The notes under the pieces: model-generated
What the model saw: the letters and a program-made list of their open reading frames with translations, nothing else
What the model was told of the DNA's origin: nothing
The model's database searches: none
Origin: Paramecium tetraurelia
Taxonomy: Eukaryota > Ciliophora > Oligohymenophorea > Peniculida > Parameciidae
Reading direction: 5' to 3'
Assembly: GCF_000165425.1 (NCBI RefSeq)
Contig: NW_001799643.1
Coordinates: forward strand, 156,886 to 220,885
Length of the DNA: 64,000 nucleotides
In this document: piece after piece, positions 27,277 through 39,996 of the stretch
Numbering within the stretch: the first letter of the stretch is position 1
Layout: every line of letters begins with the position of its first letter
Made by a program: the position numbers and the translations under genes

Positions 27277-27638
27277 ATAAAGAGAAACGTATTCCTATGA
27301 TAGAATAATAAAAAAAAAGTAGCAAAAAAACAAATTTTTTTTGTTTCTGTAACAATGGTGAATGAATCAACTTATATATTGACAATTATATTATTATATT
27401 GATATCAAGGGTCAAAAAATTATTCTATAGACAAATAATAAAGCATTGTGTCTTTTAACTATTAATTGTTAATAAACAGTCAAAGTCATACTAATAAATT
27501 TAACTTTAATTTTATATGTAGATATCATGATGATGTTTAATCTATTATATTGAGTCTAAAATAAGATAAAGGGTATTTCTAAAAATTATATAATGCTAAA
27601 TTCAATAGTTTATTTATAACTATTTCAATTATATAAAT
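27277..27638. other. AT-rich intergenic DNA
   Basis: No gene or structured element recognised between the 173-aa ORF and the CDC48-like gene. Confidence 0.5.
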
Positions 27639-30044
27639 ATGTTGCTTAGGCATCCTCCAAAAAATAAAATTCCAGCAAAAATGAATAATAGACTGATGGT
27701 ATGTGAATCTACAGCGGATGATAATTCTGTTGTTTAATTGTGTCAAGATAAGTTGAATGAATTGAAATTATTTAAAGGAGATATGGTTTTATTGGAAGGG
27801 AAAAACAATAAGAAAACAGTAGCAATAGCAATTTCAAACCGATAGGATAAAGAATCAGTCCATATGAATTCAGTTATTAGAAAGAACTTAGGGATTTAAA
27901 TTGGTGATTTTATTACAATTTAACCAACAGCATCTGTATCTTATGAATTATCAACTTTAGCTGCCTTAATTAACTAAAGTTCACATACTACCATTCCAAG
28001 ATTCAATTTCAGGAACAAATGAGAAAAACCTCACTTAGAATTATTTAATTCCATATTTTTTGGATGCTTATCGACCTGTTTCAAAAGGGGATTGTTTTGT
28101 TGTCAAGATGGCTAAGGAAATAGAGTTCAAAATTATTGCAACAGAACCAGAAGATATGGGAGTGGTTGGACCTATTACTATTTTGTACACTGAAGGAGGA
28201 ACAGTCAAAAGAGAAATTGAAAATAAAGAACAATTTGATAATTAAAGTGATGAAAATTAAGTCAAAGATGGTTATGCAAATATTGGGGGAATGAATAAGC
28301 AATTAACAATAATCAAAACAATTGTTGAATTATAGTTAAGGAATCCTTCAATTTTAAAAGCATCAGGATTATAAACTATTAATGGATTATTGATATCTGG
28401 AGCATCTGGATCTGGAAAGACATTAATTGTCAAAGCTTTGGCTATTGAAACAGGTGCAAACATATATTTTCTCAATGGATCTGAACTAGTAAGTAGAAAA
28501 CAAGAGGAGGCAGAGAATATAGTTAAAAAGGTATTTGAACTTGCAGAGACAAATACACCTGCTATTATACTCATACAAGATATTGATTGTATAGCTATAA
28601 AAAAAGGTGAGGGTAAATCTTAGATGGATAGAAGACTGCTGTCTTAATTAGTAACGATAATGGATCACTTATAAGGAGTTGAAAAGTTAATTGTTATCGG
28701 GGAAACAAATCAACCTGATTGCATTGATCCAGCATTAAAGAGGTTTGATAGATTCGATAAAGAAATAGAACTTGGAGTACCGAATGAAGAGGAAAGAATG
28801 GAGATCTTAAAAATACACACTAAAAAAATGAAATTGGCTTAAGATATTGATTTAGCATATATTGCCAAAGCTACTATAGGGTTTGTTGGTGGGGATATTG
28901 CTGCACTTTGTAAATAAAGTGTTTTATAGTGCTTAAAAGATAAAATGGATTATCTAAATATAGATAATCAATAATTGGATGATATGACCTAAGAAATCAT
29001 TACGGTTACAAATGAAAATTTCATCAGTGCATTAAGAACAATGAAACTCAATGATTTAAATAAGTATTCTATTGAAGTACCTAATTTGAGATGGAAAGAT
29101 ATTGGAGATCTATAGGACATTAAAAAGTAGCTTCAAGAAATAGTTGCTTTGAAACAAAACTATTCAAAAGGTTTGAAATAATTTGGGTTGCAATTATCCA
29201 AAAACATTATACTATATGGTCCTTCCGGATGTCGTAAGAAGTCTCTAGCTAAAGCTTTGGCAGGTGAAAATTCTATGAATTTCATATAAATTAAGAGACC
29301 TTTGTCAAGTCAATATTTAAAGGAGATATTTAGTGCAGCAAAACAATAATAACCTTGCATTTTATTATTTGATTAATTCGACTTATTTTTCAGAAAATAG
29401 AGTTCTGATGATATACAAGATGCTCAGCTTAATTAGCTATTCATTAGTGAATTGGATAATGTCCTTAATGAAGACAATCTATTCTTTATAGGAATATCCA
29501 ATAAGCCAGACATCTAAGATGATATTAGATTAAAAGAGAGATTCAATTATTTTATCTATGTTGGATTACCAGAATTTCAAGCAAGGATAATTGAATTCAA
29601 AATTAATTTAAAAAATACTCCAATTTCTTAAGATGTGGATTTAAATTCCCTTGCTTAATTTACTGATGGTTTCTCATGTTATGATATAAAATAAATTTGT
29701 TAAAATGCTAAAAAGGCTGCTTTGAAAGAAGTAATATATTAGTTTAGATTTAGATGATTGATGCATAAGAAAACGCAAAAGGCACATCCAAAAATTACTA
29801 ATAATTAGATTCTTTTCCTCAAATTACAAGATAGCATTTCGAAACTTCATTATAATAAACTTAAAAGTCATACACTTATCATGTAAATTAAAATTATTAT
29901 AAATAGCAAATTTCATAAATCTAAGGTTTTCAAAAATCACTTGTTTAGTAATAAAAATCCAATAAAGCCGATTTCAAATTCTAATGGCCTCTAACAACTT
30001 CGAAAGAAAATCAGATGGAAGAGATTGAAGAATAAATTTCCTGA
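27639..30044 (+). CDS. divergent CDC48/p97-like AAA+ protein with degenerate ATPase motifs
   Basis: Predicted 785 aa, introns at 27936-27960 (25 nt) and 29731-29753 (23 nt); spliced frame closes. The N domain matches p97 well ([41 protein letters not shown]). D1 has an intact Walker A (GASGSGKT), but Walker B is IILIQDID where p97 has DE, so the Asp is Gln; SRH is KRFDRFDKE, with the second arginine lost. D2 Walker A is GPSGCRKK instead of GPPGCGKT, Walker B is LLFDQFD (Glu to Gln, codon TAA), and the D2 arginine-finger segment is lost (KERFNYF). So D2 can hardly hydrolyse ATP and D1 is doubtful. It is full length and in frame, so likely expressed rather than dead. The C-terminal PQITRQHFETSL helix is retained. 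Confidence 0.9.
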
Positions 30045-30304
30045 TGTTATTTATTTGATATAATAATATTCATTTAAAATAGTAAGTTCTTAATTTTGTA
30101 ATTTTAAAAGAGTCAAATTAATATAAAAATTTTAATATAAATTATAGAGAGCAATGCTCACTTATATTTCTACTCTTAATAAGAGTGCTGCTTTTTTAAT
30201 TATTAAAAATTTCTTGATAAATTCGCCTTCCTTCATCATATTAGAATATTTAAATTTTTTTTATTTAGATAGAAATAATAAATTATATAATTTTAATATA
30301 TTTT
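30045..30304. other. short convergent intergenic region
   Basis: AT-rich; lies between the stop codons of the CDC48-like gene (plus) and the BLTP2-like gene (minus). No feature recognised. Confidence 0.5.
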
Positions 30305-33300
30305 TCATCCAAAAAGCTTTTGCCCAATAATCGAAAATATCTATGTTGAAATTTGCTTAAGAACAAAAGCGGCAAATTCATCAAATTGCTAAGGTTTAGA
30401 TATAATTTATACATCTTTTGTGGTGGTGAACTATTTAGGTGATTTATAGGGTTCTAATTATATAGTGACATCTTTAAATCTCTTAATTTTGGATGGGTGT
30501 TTGAATGTGGCCACTAATTTAAGTTCGCTTACTTATAAAGAATTGAAATAATCTGGGATTTATTTAGATATATTCTCCATTGCAGCTAATATATAATAAT
30601 ATAAGAGATACATTTCATTTATTCCTTCTTTTCAATGCTTAATCTATTATTTCTTTGTGTAGATTCATCTCCGAAGAAATAATTATAAAACTGATCATAC
30701 AATTCATCGGTCAAAATGATTGTTAAGGGATTCATCTTAATGTCATGTTAATCAATTATAAACCATTTTTATTAATATATCTGAAGAGGATAAAACTTTT
30801 TGATCATTCTGAAAAAGGGTTACTGTTTGGATTCTTTGATCTCTTAACTTAATACCATTTTGTAATCAGGATCTTACTCAATTTTATTAATTGCATCTAA
30901 ATCCTAGAGTAGAATATCAATTTTGTGACTATCATTCTCAAAAACAGTTTCAATGATTCTAATTTATCTGATATTGAATAAAATAAAGCTGATTTCTTGA
31001 TCATCCAATAATGATAGACTTGTTTCCTTAATGGCATAATCTAGTTTTGATTTTTCAGCCCCATAATGTTCTAGATTTTCTGAGATTTTCTTCTTAATCA
31101 TTTGATCAAGTTATTTTAAGCCATACTAATTCAATTCTTTTAATTTATTTCTACAGAATCTCTCTTTGTTTTCAAATTCATTTTTTGTAGTCACTGCCAT
31201 TTCCATAAAAGTTACCATATCTAAGAATTGATCTAATTAATATTTCTTCATTGTTGCATTGAGTTATCCAACCTTTACTTATACTATAGGTCTCCTTAAT
31301 TCTTAATTCCAATAATTAGGATTGTGTTTCTTATTATTTGATGAGGATATTTCTGTGAAATCTCTGGTATTTTCTCTTAACTGATAACTTTAGATCTAAA
31401 ATAGAGCATAATCACATTTAATAATCTTTTCATAATCTTGACTAGTGAATCTTACAGTCTACTTGGCATCTAAATGCTTTTGTAATACTTGACAATCTAA
31501 TCCATTGAATATCAATTTGGTAACTAGTTTTTTATCGATTTCTTGGCTATCAAATGGTAGAATATACTCTGACATTATAATCTAGCAATCTTTGGGTGAG
31601 GTTAGGATCATTTGACAATTAGCATTGTGATATTAGAAATTGAATTGAGGATTGACCAATGAAACCATCAATATTAATTCTTCTCTACTATAGGATTTGG
31701 GTTTGGATTAATCTAATTGCATATCAAAGTTTTATTTAGCCTCTTTATTCTAAGGTATTTCAAGACTCTCAAACACATTACCCCAGATGTCTTATAAGTA
31801 AAATGTAAATAGAAACTGACTATCCAAAGCAGAAATGAAATTCTTTATTATTTTCTTGGTCATAACAGTATTAGTATTGTTCTCCTCATCTTCATCCAAC
31901 AAATCTATTTTCTAGTTCTATTTATACTCTAATGATTTTGCTTTTAAGAAGATGTCGAAAGCATTAAATTCATTTTTTGGTTATGGTTTTATTTGAATGC
32001 CTGATGCTCTGCCTCTGACTTTAACATCTTCGAGTGAATCCTCCAAGTATGACTCATCAGTTTATAAATTAAATAAGTGATATTGTGGAGTAAGTGTAGT
32101 ATTAATGATGAAGGGTTGTTTAAGGAACTTCTTCAATTTCTTCAATTCATGGAAAGTCATGTTTTACAAGTTCTATGATTGATTTAATTCACTCTAATAG
32201 TAGTCTACTGGTTGAATGTCAAAGAAGTTTACAAACTATTATTGTTAACCCAAAGGTTCTGGCTATTCCATGTCCAACATTTGTTTTCCATCAAACATAG
32301 AAGATACCAATTGGTCACATCTTGCTGCGATAGATTGGACTTCGAATCTCCATTCGTTATCAATTCTATTAGGTTCTAATTGGACATTGACCTTCAAAGA
32401 TTGAAGTAAGGCTTAAAATCCAATAAATGGGACATCTTTATATTTCAGAAATGTCTCATTGTGTTATACTGGTTTTTCTGAGTTTGTAAAGAACATTCTA
32501 AATTTATTTGAATAGACTCTAATGTTAACCTTCTTTGTATGTTAAAATAATGACTATTTAATCATCAAGGATTCCATCAATTTTATGTATGTATAATTAA
32601 CCAAAGTCTTATAATCAGCATACATGTTCCATTCCATCTCGTACATTTGATTGTCCATCACTTGTGGCAATTTATTAATTTACACTGAAAACATTCTCAA
32701 TACATCATGTCTCAAAATGGGTCTATTCTTCAACCATCTCATAAACTAGTTCTAATAATGGATAAAGAAACAATGCTTTTGTTGATCTCTAAAATTAGAT
32801 TCCTTATAATGTTCATATTGAATGCAATCGACTTTAACTTCGATTTGCAATTATTGACTTATAAAATCATTTAAGCTACTATTTATTTAATTAAAGTAAG
32901 GTTTTCTCATATAAAAGTAATGATCGTATTGATCTTTTTGAGCAAACCAGTTGAATTCAGTAATCATCTAGATTCTTGGAATGTAAAGTACTTTTTAGAT
33001 TTTTGGAATTCTACCCAATTTAAGTTTATCAGCTTAGCCTTTTAAGGTCCAATTTAAAAATTCAACGTTTAATAACTTCGATGAAAACTTAATGCAATCA
33101 ACTGAATAAGGCAATATGTCTGTTGTGATTTACAAAATTAAATGATCAAGTTGAAAGTGCAATTTCCCATGGAATTTTAATCTGAATCTATCCCAAAATG
33201 TCAATTACTCCTTTATTACTATCTTATTTTGCTATTAATTTACACTTTGACCCATAATTTGATTAATTCTATTGGAGATTTCTCGGAAAGCAAATACTAA

Positions 33301-36021
33301 ATTCAATCCTGCTGCTATTTATAATTATTTGGTCTCCAAATTTAAATCATAAAACACTCTAAACCCAATCTATATATTTTAGGTGTTCAATCTTGAAATA
33401 CATAGAAATGTGTTTAATTTGATACCTCTTATATCGAGGATATTTAACTTATAATCCCTTAGAGATATTCTAATTTATTCCAATGAAATCTCACAATTGG
33501 CCAACTCAAAGTACTCAAAGAAAGACTCATCTAATTAAGTTGGATGAGAATCTAATTTCGTAATCTTATCAAGTACTTGATTGACAGTCAGATTTTATTT
33601 CTTTAATTTTAGATTGATATTCTAGAATTTCAAATGCAATAATGGATATGATTATTATGTTTTTAACCCTTCCAATACTCTACTTTCATTCTGTCTGCTT
33701 TTGATTGTTTCAAACTTCTCTTAAAATCTTCTGTATCTACACATCGCATCATTTAGTTTTGTGTCTTTAATAATGACTTCAAAATTTATGATACTAAGAT
33801 TAGTGTTTTTTCCAAAGATCGATCTAACCTTTGTGGTGACATCTTAATCGTTAGGTATTTTTTTAAGAACCCCATCATGAGAGGATCTTCTCTTCTTCAA
33901 TTAGGACGTGTCAATCTCTTCTTGATTAATGTCAAAGATCTACTTTCTAGACACAATAGTGTTCATTTATTTAATACCTTATAGGAATACATTAATATCT
34001 CTAACTTCCTCTTCAAAATTGAGGATGGCAGACTTAATATTAATTTACATCAATTCAGCACTACTTTTGGTTTGAATTTGATCAATTACAAATAGGGATT
34101 ATTCCTGAAATTTAATTGAGAATTAATTTAAATCAATATTATTAGGATCTTTGGTATTGATTTCCAGAAGATTCACTTCAGCCAAGAAGGGTTTAGCCAG
34201 ATATTTGAGTTTAATTTCTTTGCAATTGACGATTTTATCTTTGATTACTGGTTTATTGGCTTTTGATTTCTTTTTTTCTAAAGGTGTCAATTTGAATGAA
34301 GTAAATTTGGACAATTATTATCTGAATATTTTCTAAAGCTAATAAATTCTTAATATCTTTTCAATGTTGATTTACTCTACCAATAATTGAAATGTATTGA
34401 AGGTGTAATTCACTATTTGAGCATTATTTTGCATTTTGAAATCTTTGATTAATCCATCTGTTTAGCTAATATTGCTTGTAATCTGGCAATTGTCAAATGA
34501 AATTTAAGATTCATTAACATCTCCTTCATTTGAAATATAATGAAATTTATTAATAGTGATTGAATTAATAATTGCACCATCAAAGATTAAATTAATTTAA
34601 AATTTATTAGTAATTAAAAAATCAAAAGAAGTACTTAATGCACTGTTGAGATCAATATTCAGAAATTCACAGCACATCTCCTTAGCTATACGATTGTATT
34701 TTTTAAAATATTTGCTTTATTCATAGTTTTCTACAAATGCAACTCTGAATTCTGATGCCAATTCAGTTTAAATAAGAGTAAAAAATTTAATCAGTTAAGG
34801 AGATAAATTAATGGTAAGATCTCCAAATCTGATGAAATGTTTTGTGTGATCATTAGAATGCACAGTATTGCTGGATATGGATTCAAGGTTCCAAGAAATA
34901 TCTTAGAATTTAATATCTTCTTGTAAAGTATTCACAGTAAACTGTTTACATTAGATAATGCCTTTTTTGGTTTAATCTGTATCGACGATATCAAATTACC
35001 CATAATATTTCAAATGTTGCCATTCAAACACAAGTTTGTTTTGAGTATACTTAAAAAACTTTTAGGTTAGGATGTTGAAGGAATTCTTTTTCTCATTATC
35101 GGAATCATTGAAGATACTGAATTCAATCTTGAAGGAGGCGAAATTAAGATTCATTTCTCTGGGTTTTCCTAAAAACATGAATCCTCTTTCATTGAATTGT
35201 CGTTTAAGAATTTTATTAATATCTGGTCTGGTCCAAAATTCATTGGCTAAGACGTCCATAGTGTAGAAATATTCACTTTTACAAAACCAACGGACCTCCT
35301 GGATGTTGACATCTATGTAGCTGTGTTCTTCTAATAGATCTACCAAAAGTCCAGGTTTAGTGATTGCATTTAAATTAATAGTATTAATTGTGAAACATTG
35401 ATGCATGTTGGCTCCTTCGCTATTGAGTTTCCATTGAAGATGACCGTTTTGATTTAGGTGCAAAGATACTGATGTCTAGCCCAATCTCAAGGTCATATCT
35501 GGCAAATCCTTCTCTTTGGAATTGAGTTTTGGCAGGGTGACATTGATTGCATTGAAATGGATGTCGAGGCGAGAGAGGGTTAGGAAAAGACAATTGATGG
35601 CTGAAGATTCCAAAAGCAAGGATAGGAATGGGATTTGTTTGGTTTTACGATGTTGAATTTTTTGTTGAGTGTAGGGGAGGAATTTGGATTTGAGTCTTTC
35701 CATATACAATTATTCCTCAAATTAAAAGCCGATTTTGATAGGTTGGTTGGGAATGAACCTTAAGTTCAAATCAGCGATATTGACATTAAATCTCCACTGA
35801 TTGGGGACTTTTGAAATTTGTATACGTGCTATATTTACAACAACTATTATATGTTTCTTGTATTAATATCTTAATTCCATATTGTAAAGCGAAAAGGGTA
35901 TGTATGAATATTGGAGAGCAAGGACTTTCTTATGGAACCGAGCCAACCACTTTATCCATACAGGACAAAATAGAATGATTATTAAAATAGCATTGATTAT
36001 TAGAATCAATGTATTAAACAT
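30305..36021 (-). CDS. BLTP2 / Hobbit / FMP27 / SABRE-type bridge-like lipid transfer protein
   Basis: Predicted 1896 aa with a single 26-nt intron near the 3' end (30586-30611); total frame closes. The N-terminus is one membrane helix (about residues 3-24, LILIINAILIIILF), which anchors such proteins in the ER. Then follow ~1800 residues of alternating beta-strand pattern typical of RBG-fold lipid bridges (for example PFLSLLLESSAINCLFL; MNLNFASFKIEFSI). The C-terminus has FYPLQIYQQKWF, MNPLTIILTDELYDQFYNYFF and ISTQIFSIIGQKLFG, which correspond in order and content to the conserved end of FMP27/Hobbit (a ...PLxIxLTYxLYKxIMxYFF-like stretch, then a beta segment and amphipathic helix). These proteins move bulk phospholipid at ER-plasma membrane contacts (family knowledge). 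It starts 23 bp after the IFT52 stop. VPS13/BLTP1 families are less likely because of length and C-terminus. Confidence 0.8.
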
Positions 36022-36044
36022 ATTTGTATATTTATTAATAAATC

Positions 36045-37490
36045 TCAACCCTAATTTAGTTTTTTAAAATTGATCAAATTCTCTAGAACATAGTGAATGA
36101 CTGACTGTGCCTTCTGTCTATTCTTGAGTTTGTCTGTGATCCCAATGATGTCCCCTGCTTCCTTAACATAGTATTCTAAATCGTCGTTGCTGCATTTGTT
36201 TGTCAATTAGGCTAATCTCACTCTAATTATGATAAGATGGGAAGATCACTTCTCGGATGCAAACTCTTCATCCAAATCAAATAATTCGAGAGGAGGAGGA
36301 GGCAACTCTCTGGGGATAGGAGGAAACAAGGCAGGCTATAATCCCAACAAAGGAGTTTCAAATTGGGGTACAATCAGAGTTAAGGGTTCATGTTTGACAG
36401 CTAATTGACATACATAAATGTGGATTACAAAGAGTTTCATATAATTTAACAGCATCAGGAATCATATCTAGATCAAATTTAAATAGACTGGAATCAAACA
36501 AGGTAGTCACATCCTTAGGCAATTCCTCACTCTCTTATAGACAACTCTTAAGCTTCTCTGACAATTCTGCAATGTCTGGAGCATTCTTATTTTCTGACTC
36601 ATTGAATGGAGCCTTTTTGTCAAATTCGACATCTTTACTAAAATAAAATTTAAGCAGAAAATCGAAAATCTTCTGATTGTCATCCTTCTCAAAGTATTCG
36701 TCATTAAACATGTCCGTAGAACCTACAACCACCAACTTCCCTTTCTCTTAATTGATGGCCATTATGGGTCTTTCACACGGATAAGACATAGGTCCAGTCG
36801 AAAGAACTGCGAACGCTTTGTCCTTCACAACCAAAGTGGCTCCATTGGGATACACGAAATCCAACCCTCCATTATTGTTGATCTCTGATTCCTCTAGTTC
36901 AATGACTCCCTACAAATAAGGAGTGGAACCCTTGGTTTTTCGTGTTTCCTTTTGATCTCCATTGATAACTCTAACTATCTATTAATTTAATGAGTGAATC
37001 GATTACCTCTTGATTTATCACTCCCTACTATATATAGGCTTCTTTGGGATGAAAATATTTAAAAAAGCATGTTCTGACCACGCAGTCGTTATTCGCATAT
37101 ATTCCATACTTTTCTATTAATGCATTTAAATTGCTTGTGGATTTGTTCTCTCCGCCTTCAGAAAACATGATCAATATGTTTCCTCCATTATTGAGATATT
37201 CCTCAAGACACTTTATTTCTAATCATATCAATCAAACATCTAACCTTTCTCTGTAAATGGAGCTCTGGAACCTCCTAAAATTACTAAATTTGCACTCCTT
37301 AATTTTTCATACACTAAATCATCCTTATGTAATCCAAACTAGATAATTCAAAAATTCAGAACTCACCTTATATTATCCCTTGTACTTCTTCAGTATCTTC
37401 TTGTAATTTTGATTTGGATTCCCTTGTTCATTCTTGCCCACATTAAATATGATCTTATTATATACATTCTTATACTTAGAGTTCAGACAT
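36045..37490 (-). CDS. IFT52: IFT52, intraflagellar transport complex B subunit
   Basis: Predicted 428 aa (human 437) with six introns, 22-28 nt: 37454-37475, 37339-37366, 37219-37244, 36979-37006, 36401-36428, 36223-36249; the spliced frame closes. IFT52 is a core IFT-B1 subunit needed for anterograde transport and cilium assembly. Diagnostic stretches: YLNNGGNILIMFSEGGENK, NNDCVVRTCFFKYFHPKEA, FAVLSTGPMSYPCERPIMA, VVVGSTDMFNDEYF, CLQESEELPKDVTTLFD, the Pro-rich ELPPPPLELFDLDEEF and C-terminal CSNDDLEYYVKEAGDIIG, all matching IFT52 in order. The start MSELQIIFNV appears only when the first intron is removed. It is divergent from DNALI1, whose ATG is 121 bp away. Confidence 0.96.
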
Positions 37491-37611
37491 CACTTTTTAA
37501 ATTAAATTTAATTATTATTACTACTCTCGAATCCAAGAGAGTTTGTAATACTATATGATATTTATGTAATAGCCATACTAATAAAATTGATCATTATTAT
37601 TTTATTTATTA
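37491..37611. promoter_or_regulatory. shared divergent IFT52/DNALI1 promoter
   Basis: 121 bp of AT-rich DNA separates the start codons of the minus-strand IFT52 and plus-strand dynein p28 genes. Both products are needed in cilia, so joint regulation is plausible; no specific site was recognised. Confidence 0.6.
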
Positions 37612-38468
37612 ATGTCTGAGAACATCTTCAAATTGCAGCAACTCAATTCTCTATTCAAATCCAAAAGAGAAAACAAAGCAGAAGAAAATAAGAAAACTCC
37701 ATCCGAATCCCTCATCCAATATTCCAATTAATAAGAAGCCACTCTACAACAAATCAGAAAAAAACAATCATTGCCTGTACCCACCTTAGAATCAAAACCT
37801 ACCATTGATGTAACCCCATTAATTCTATCCTAGGAACTACTAAACTCCCTAATTAAACCAAGAGACTGGGAAATCGATGGAAGACGATTAATGCAAACAG
37901 TTTCAATTGTCCCTCCCTCAAGGGATGACATCACCAATCTGCAAAAACTTCTAGATGAACGACTCGTTTCTAGGTAGGCTCGAGAGTATCCCCTTTGTCC
38001 AATCAGAGAAGAATTGTTTGGTTAATGTTTTGATGAAATTATCAGACAAGTCACTATCGATTGCCAAGAAAGAGGTATTTACTTAAGCTATTCCTCAAGG
38101 AGTCATATTGGCAAGAGTTAGAGACGATCTAAATAAGACTATTGTAGCGTATAAAACCTTGTATGAGGGATCTATGCCTTTTAGTCTTCAAAAGCAATTG
38201 AATGCTGAGGATGGACTTAATAAATTAGAATAATAAATTACTAAATTGAACGAAACCAAACAAGAATTAGAACTAAAAGTATTTCATTTTTGTGATCTTA
38301 TATTAGAAACAATTTTTGACAAACAAGAAAGAAGCCCTTGAAAGGTCAATTAAGGAGAAAAAGGATGCCAATGAACAAAGGCGAAAGACAGAGATAGAAT
38401 TTTTGAAATATCAAAATTCTCATTTGGAATCATATCAAAAACAAGTAAATCCAAATAAGAATTAATGA
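37612..38468 (+). CDS. DNALI1: axonemal dynein light intermediate chain p28 (DNALI1)
   Basis: Predicted 267 aa (human 258), introns at 38075-38099 (25 nt) and 38279-38306 (28 nt), TGA 38466-38468. p28 binds single-headed inner-arm dynein heavy chains in the axoneme. Landmarks in order: DDITNLQKLLDERLVSRQAR, then PLCPIREELFGQCFDEII, RQVTIDCQERG joined by intron 1 to VRDDLNKTIVAYKTLYEGS, and a C-terminal coiled coil (KKEALERSIKEKKDANEQRR). The C-P-[IV]-R-x-E-L-x-x-Q-C-F-D-E-[IL]-I-R and VRD[DE] blocks are characteristic of the family. N-terminal ~85 residues are variable, as in orthologues. Confidence 0.95.
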
Positions 38469-38520
38469 ATTTAGCGTTCATATTTTATAAAATTAAAATA
38501 TCTCTTATTTTATAGGGATT

Positions 38521-39894
38521 TCACTTTTTTTTGCTTTGTGTTTTTGTTGATTTTTCTTTAGTTATTTTTTCCTCTCTTTAAATTATGTCTTTCTTTTACT
38601 AAGATTGATTAAATTCAATTCTTACTTTAAGACTTTTATTGGATATTTTTTAATTTGTTGGAATTTATTATGCTTCAAATTAGTGTGTGTCCATAGATGA
38701 TTTAAGAATATCCATTTTCTTTTATGATGGATCTATTTCATTATTTGCTTGAGATTGTGTTGGATCAAAGTCCCTCTTGTTCTTTACAGAGTCAGTCTAT
38801 TACCATGTTTAATTATTGGGAATCAATCTCTCCTTTGGCTTTTACTATTTTTATGATTACTCTTGTGATTAAGCTAAAATTCATAGAATAATCATACATT
38901 ATAGGGTTTCAGTTTCCTCTTTTGATTCTGAAATTGAGACAGGCTAAACTTTAACTGACTATTCACCAAACACACTGGATTGCAATTCAGCCTCCCTTCT
39001 ATTTTTCGCATATGTTTCTGGATCAAAGTCCTTTACTTGATTGTTACTCTGTCCTCCTACAGTACTCCATTTTTGAGTTGAAGCTGTTAGTTTTTCTGCC
39101 TTTTAGCCTTAAATTGGTTTGCTAAACAAATTTCATTAACACTTACCTTGCACTATCACCAAAAACACTCGATTAATTTTCCATTAGTTTTCTATTACTT
39201 GGATTCTGATCCTACTGTTGTTATTGTGACTTTTTAGGCTTTTAAGGACTAGAAACTTCTAGATTAACCTCTTTGGTTGGAAGATGTTCTCTAGCTATTT
39301 CATTTCCATAAAGTTCTTTATTTCTCCTGTTATTTGGATCATAAGCAAGTTTTGGCTTGAATTCGTTTAATGTGACTGCTCTCTTTAATGATTTGTATTC
39401 GTCAAAGTCTCATTATATTAAATTTCATTTACCACTTTTACCAAATAGGAATTCTTTTCCATGATCAACTTATCTATTATCATTGTTCTTTTTCTAGTAT
39501 CTTTTAACTTCCTATTTTGAGGTTTCATTTGTTTATGTGTTTCTCGGAGGGGGAGGGGCATTTTCAATTGGTTCTGATGAGAAAATTTGAGATTGAAAGG
39601 TTTTATTTTGTCGAACCTTCTGGTATGATAATCTTTTACTTCTTATTGCTTAGTTGCTTGGGTTTCAGTACTAAATATATCTGTTTTTGGTCGAGCGCTC
39701 TGTCTTGATGGTTATTGAACAGGAGCAGGAGAATTGACTCCAAAAATATCAGATTTATTTTAGATTCTTGAGATTAAGGAATAGTTTACACTTATCTTGT
39801 AATAGGAGCTTGATCGAAGGTCTGCTTGGTGGGTCTGGATCCAGCTGCTGGTCTATTAGATTTAAGATGTTGTTTACATGTTAGATGTATCCAT
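38521..39894 (-). CDS. unidentified 410-aa protein with repeated IFG/VFG motifs
   Basis: Six introns (20-25 nt) are needed from ATG 39894 to TGA 38521-38523; their total gives a closed frame, which supports the model. Introns lie near 39850-39874, 39770-39795, 39640-39662, 39415-39442, 39125-39150 and 38885-38910 (edges approximate). The protein is hydrophilic with a recurring unit: KSDIFG, KTDIFST, SQIFSSE, KEFLFG, SSVFGDSA and SSVFGEQ, several preceded by DFDP or DFDE. A Pro stretch (APPPPR) and a long Gln run occur, and the last 90 residues are Lys/Gln-rich. It looks like a disordered repeat protein with short binding motifs. No family recognised; a ciliary microtubule-associated role is only a guess. 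Convergent with DNALI1 (52 bp between stops). Confidence 0.7.
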
Positions 39895-39996
39895 TAATAA
39901 AAAAATAAAAACTAAATATTTTTTATAAACTCTTATTGCTTTGCAAGAGTGGACAGCTAAGATCTTTGAAGAATAATTTATGTCTCTAATAAAGTT

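Noticed and set aside
27276-27638. An expected further exon of the CDC48-like gene
   Set aside because: The N domain starts properly at 27639 and nothing upstream resembles the p97 N-terminus.
36022-36048. An upstream non-ATG start for the BLTP2-like gene
   Set aside because: These bases are the 3' tail and stop codon of IFT52; the first ATG in frame is at 36021.
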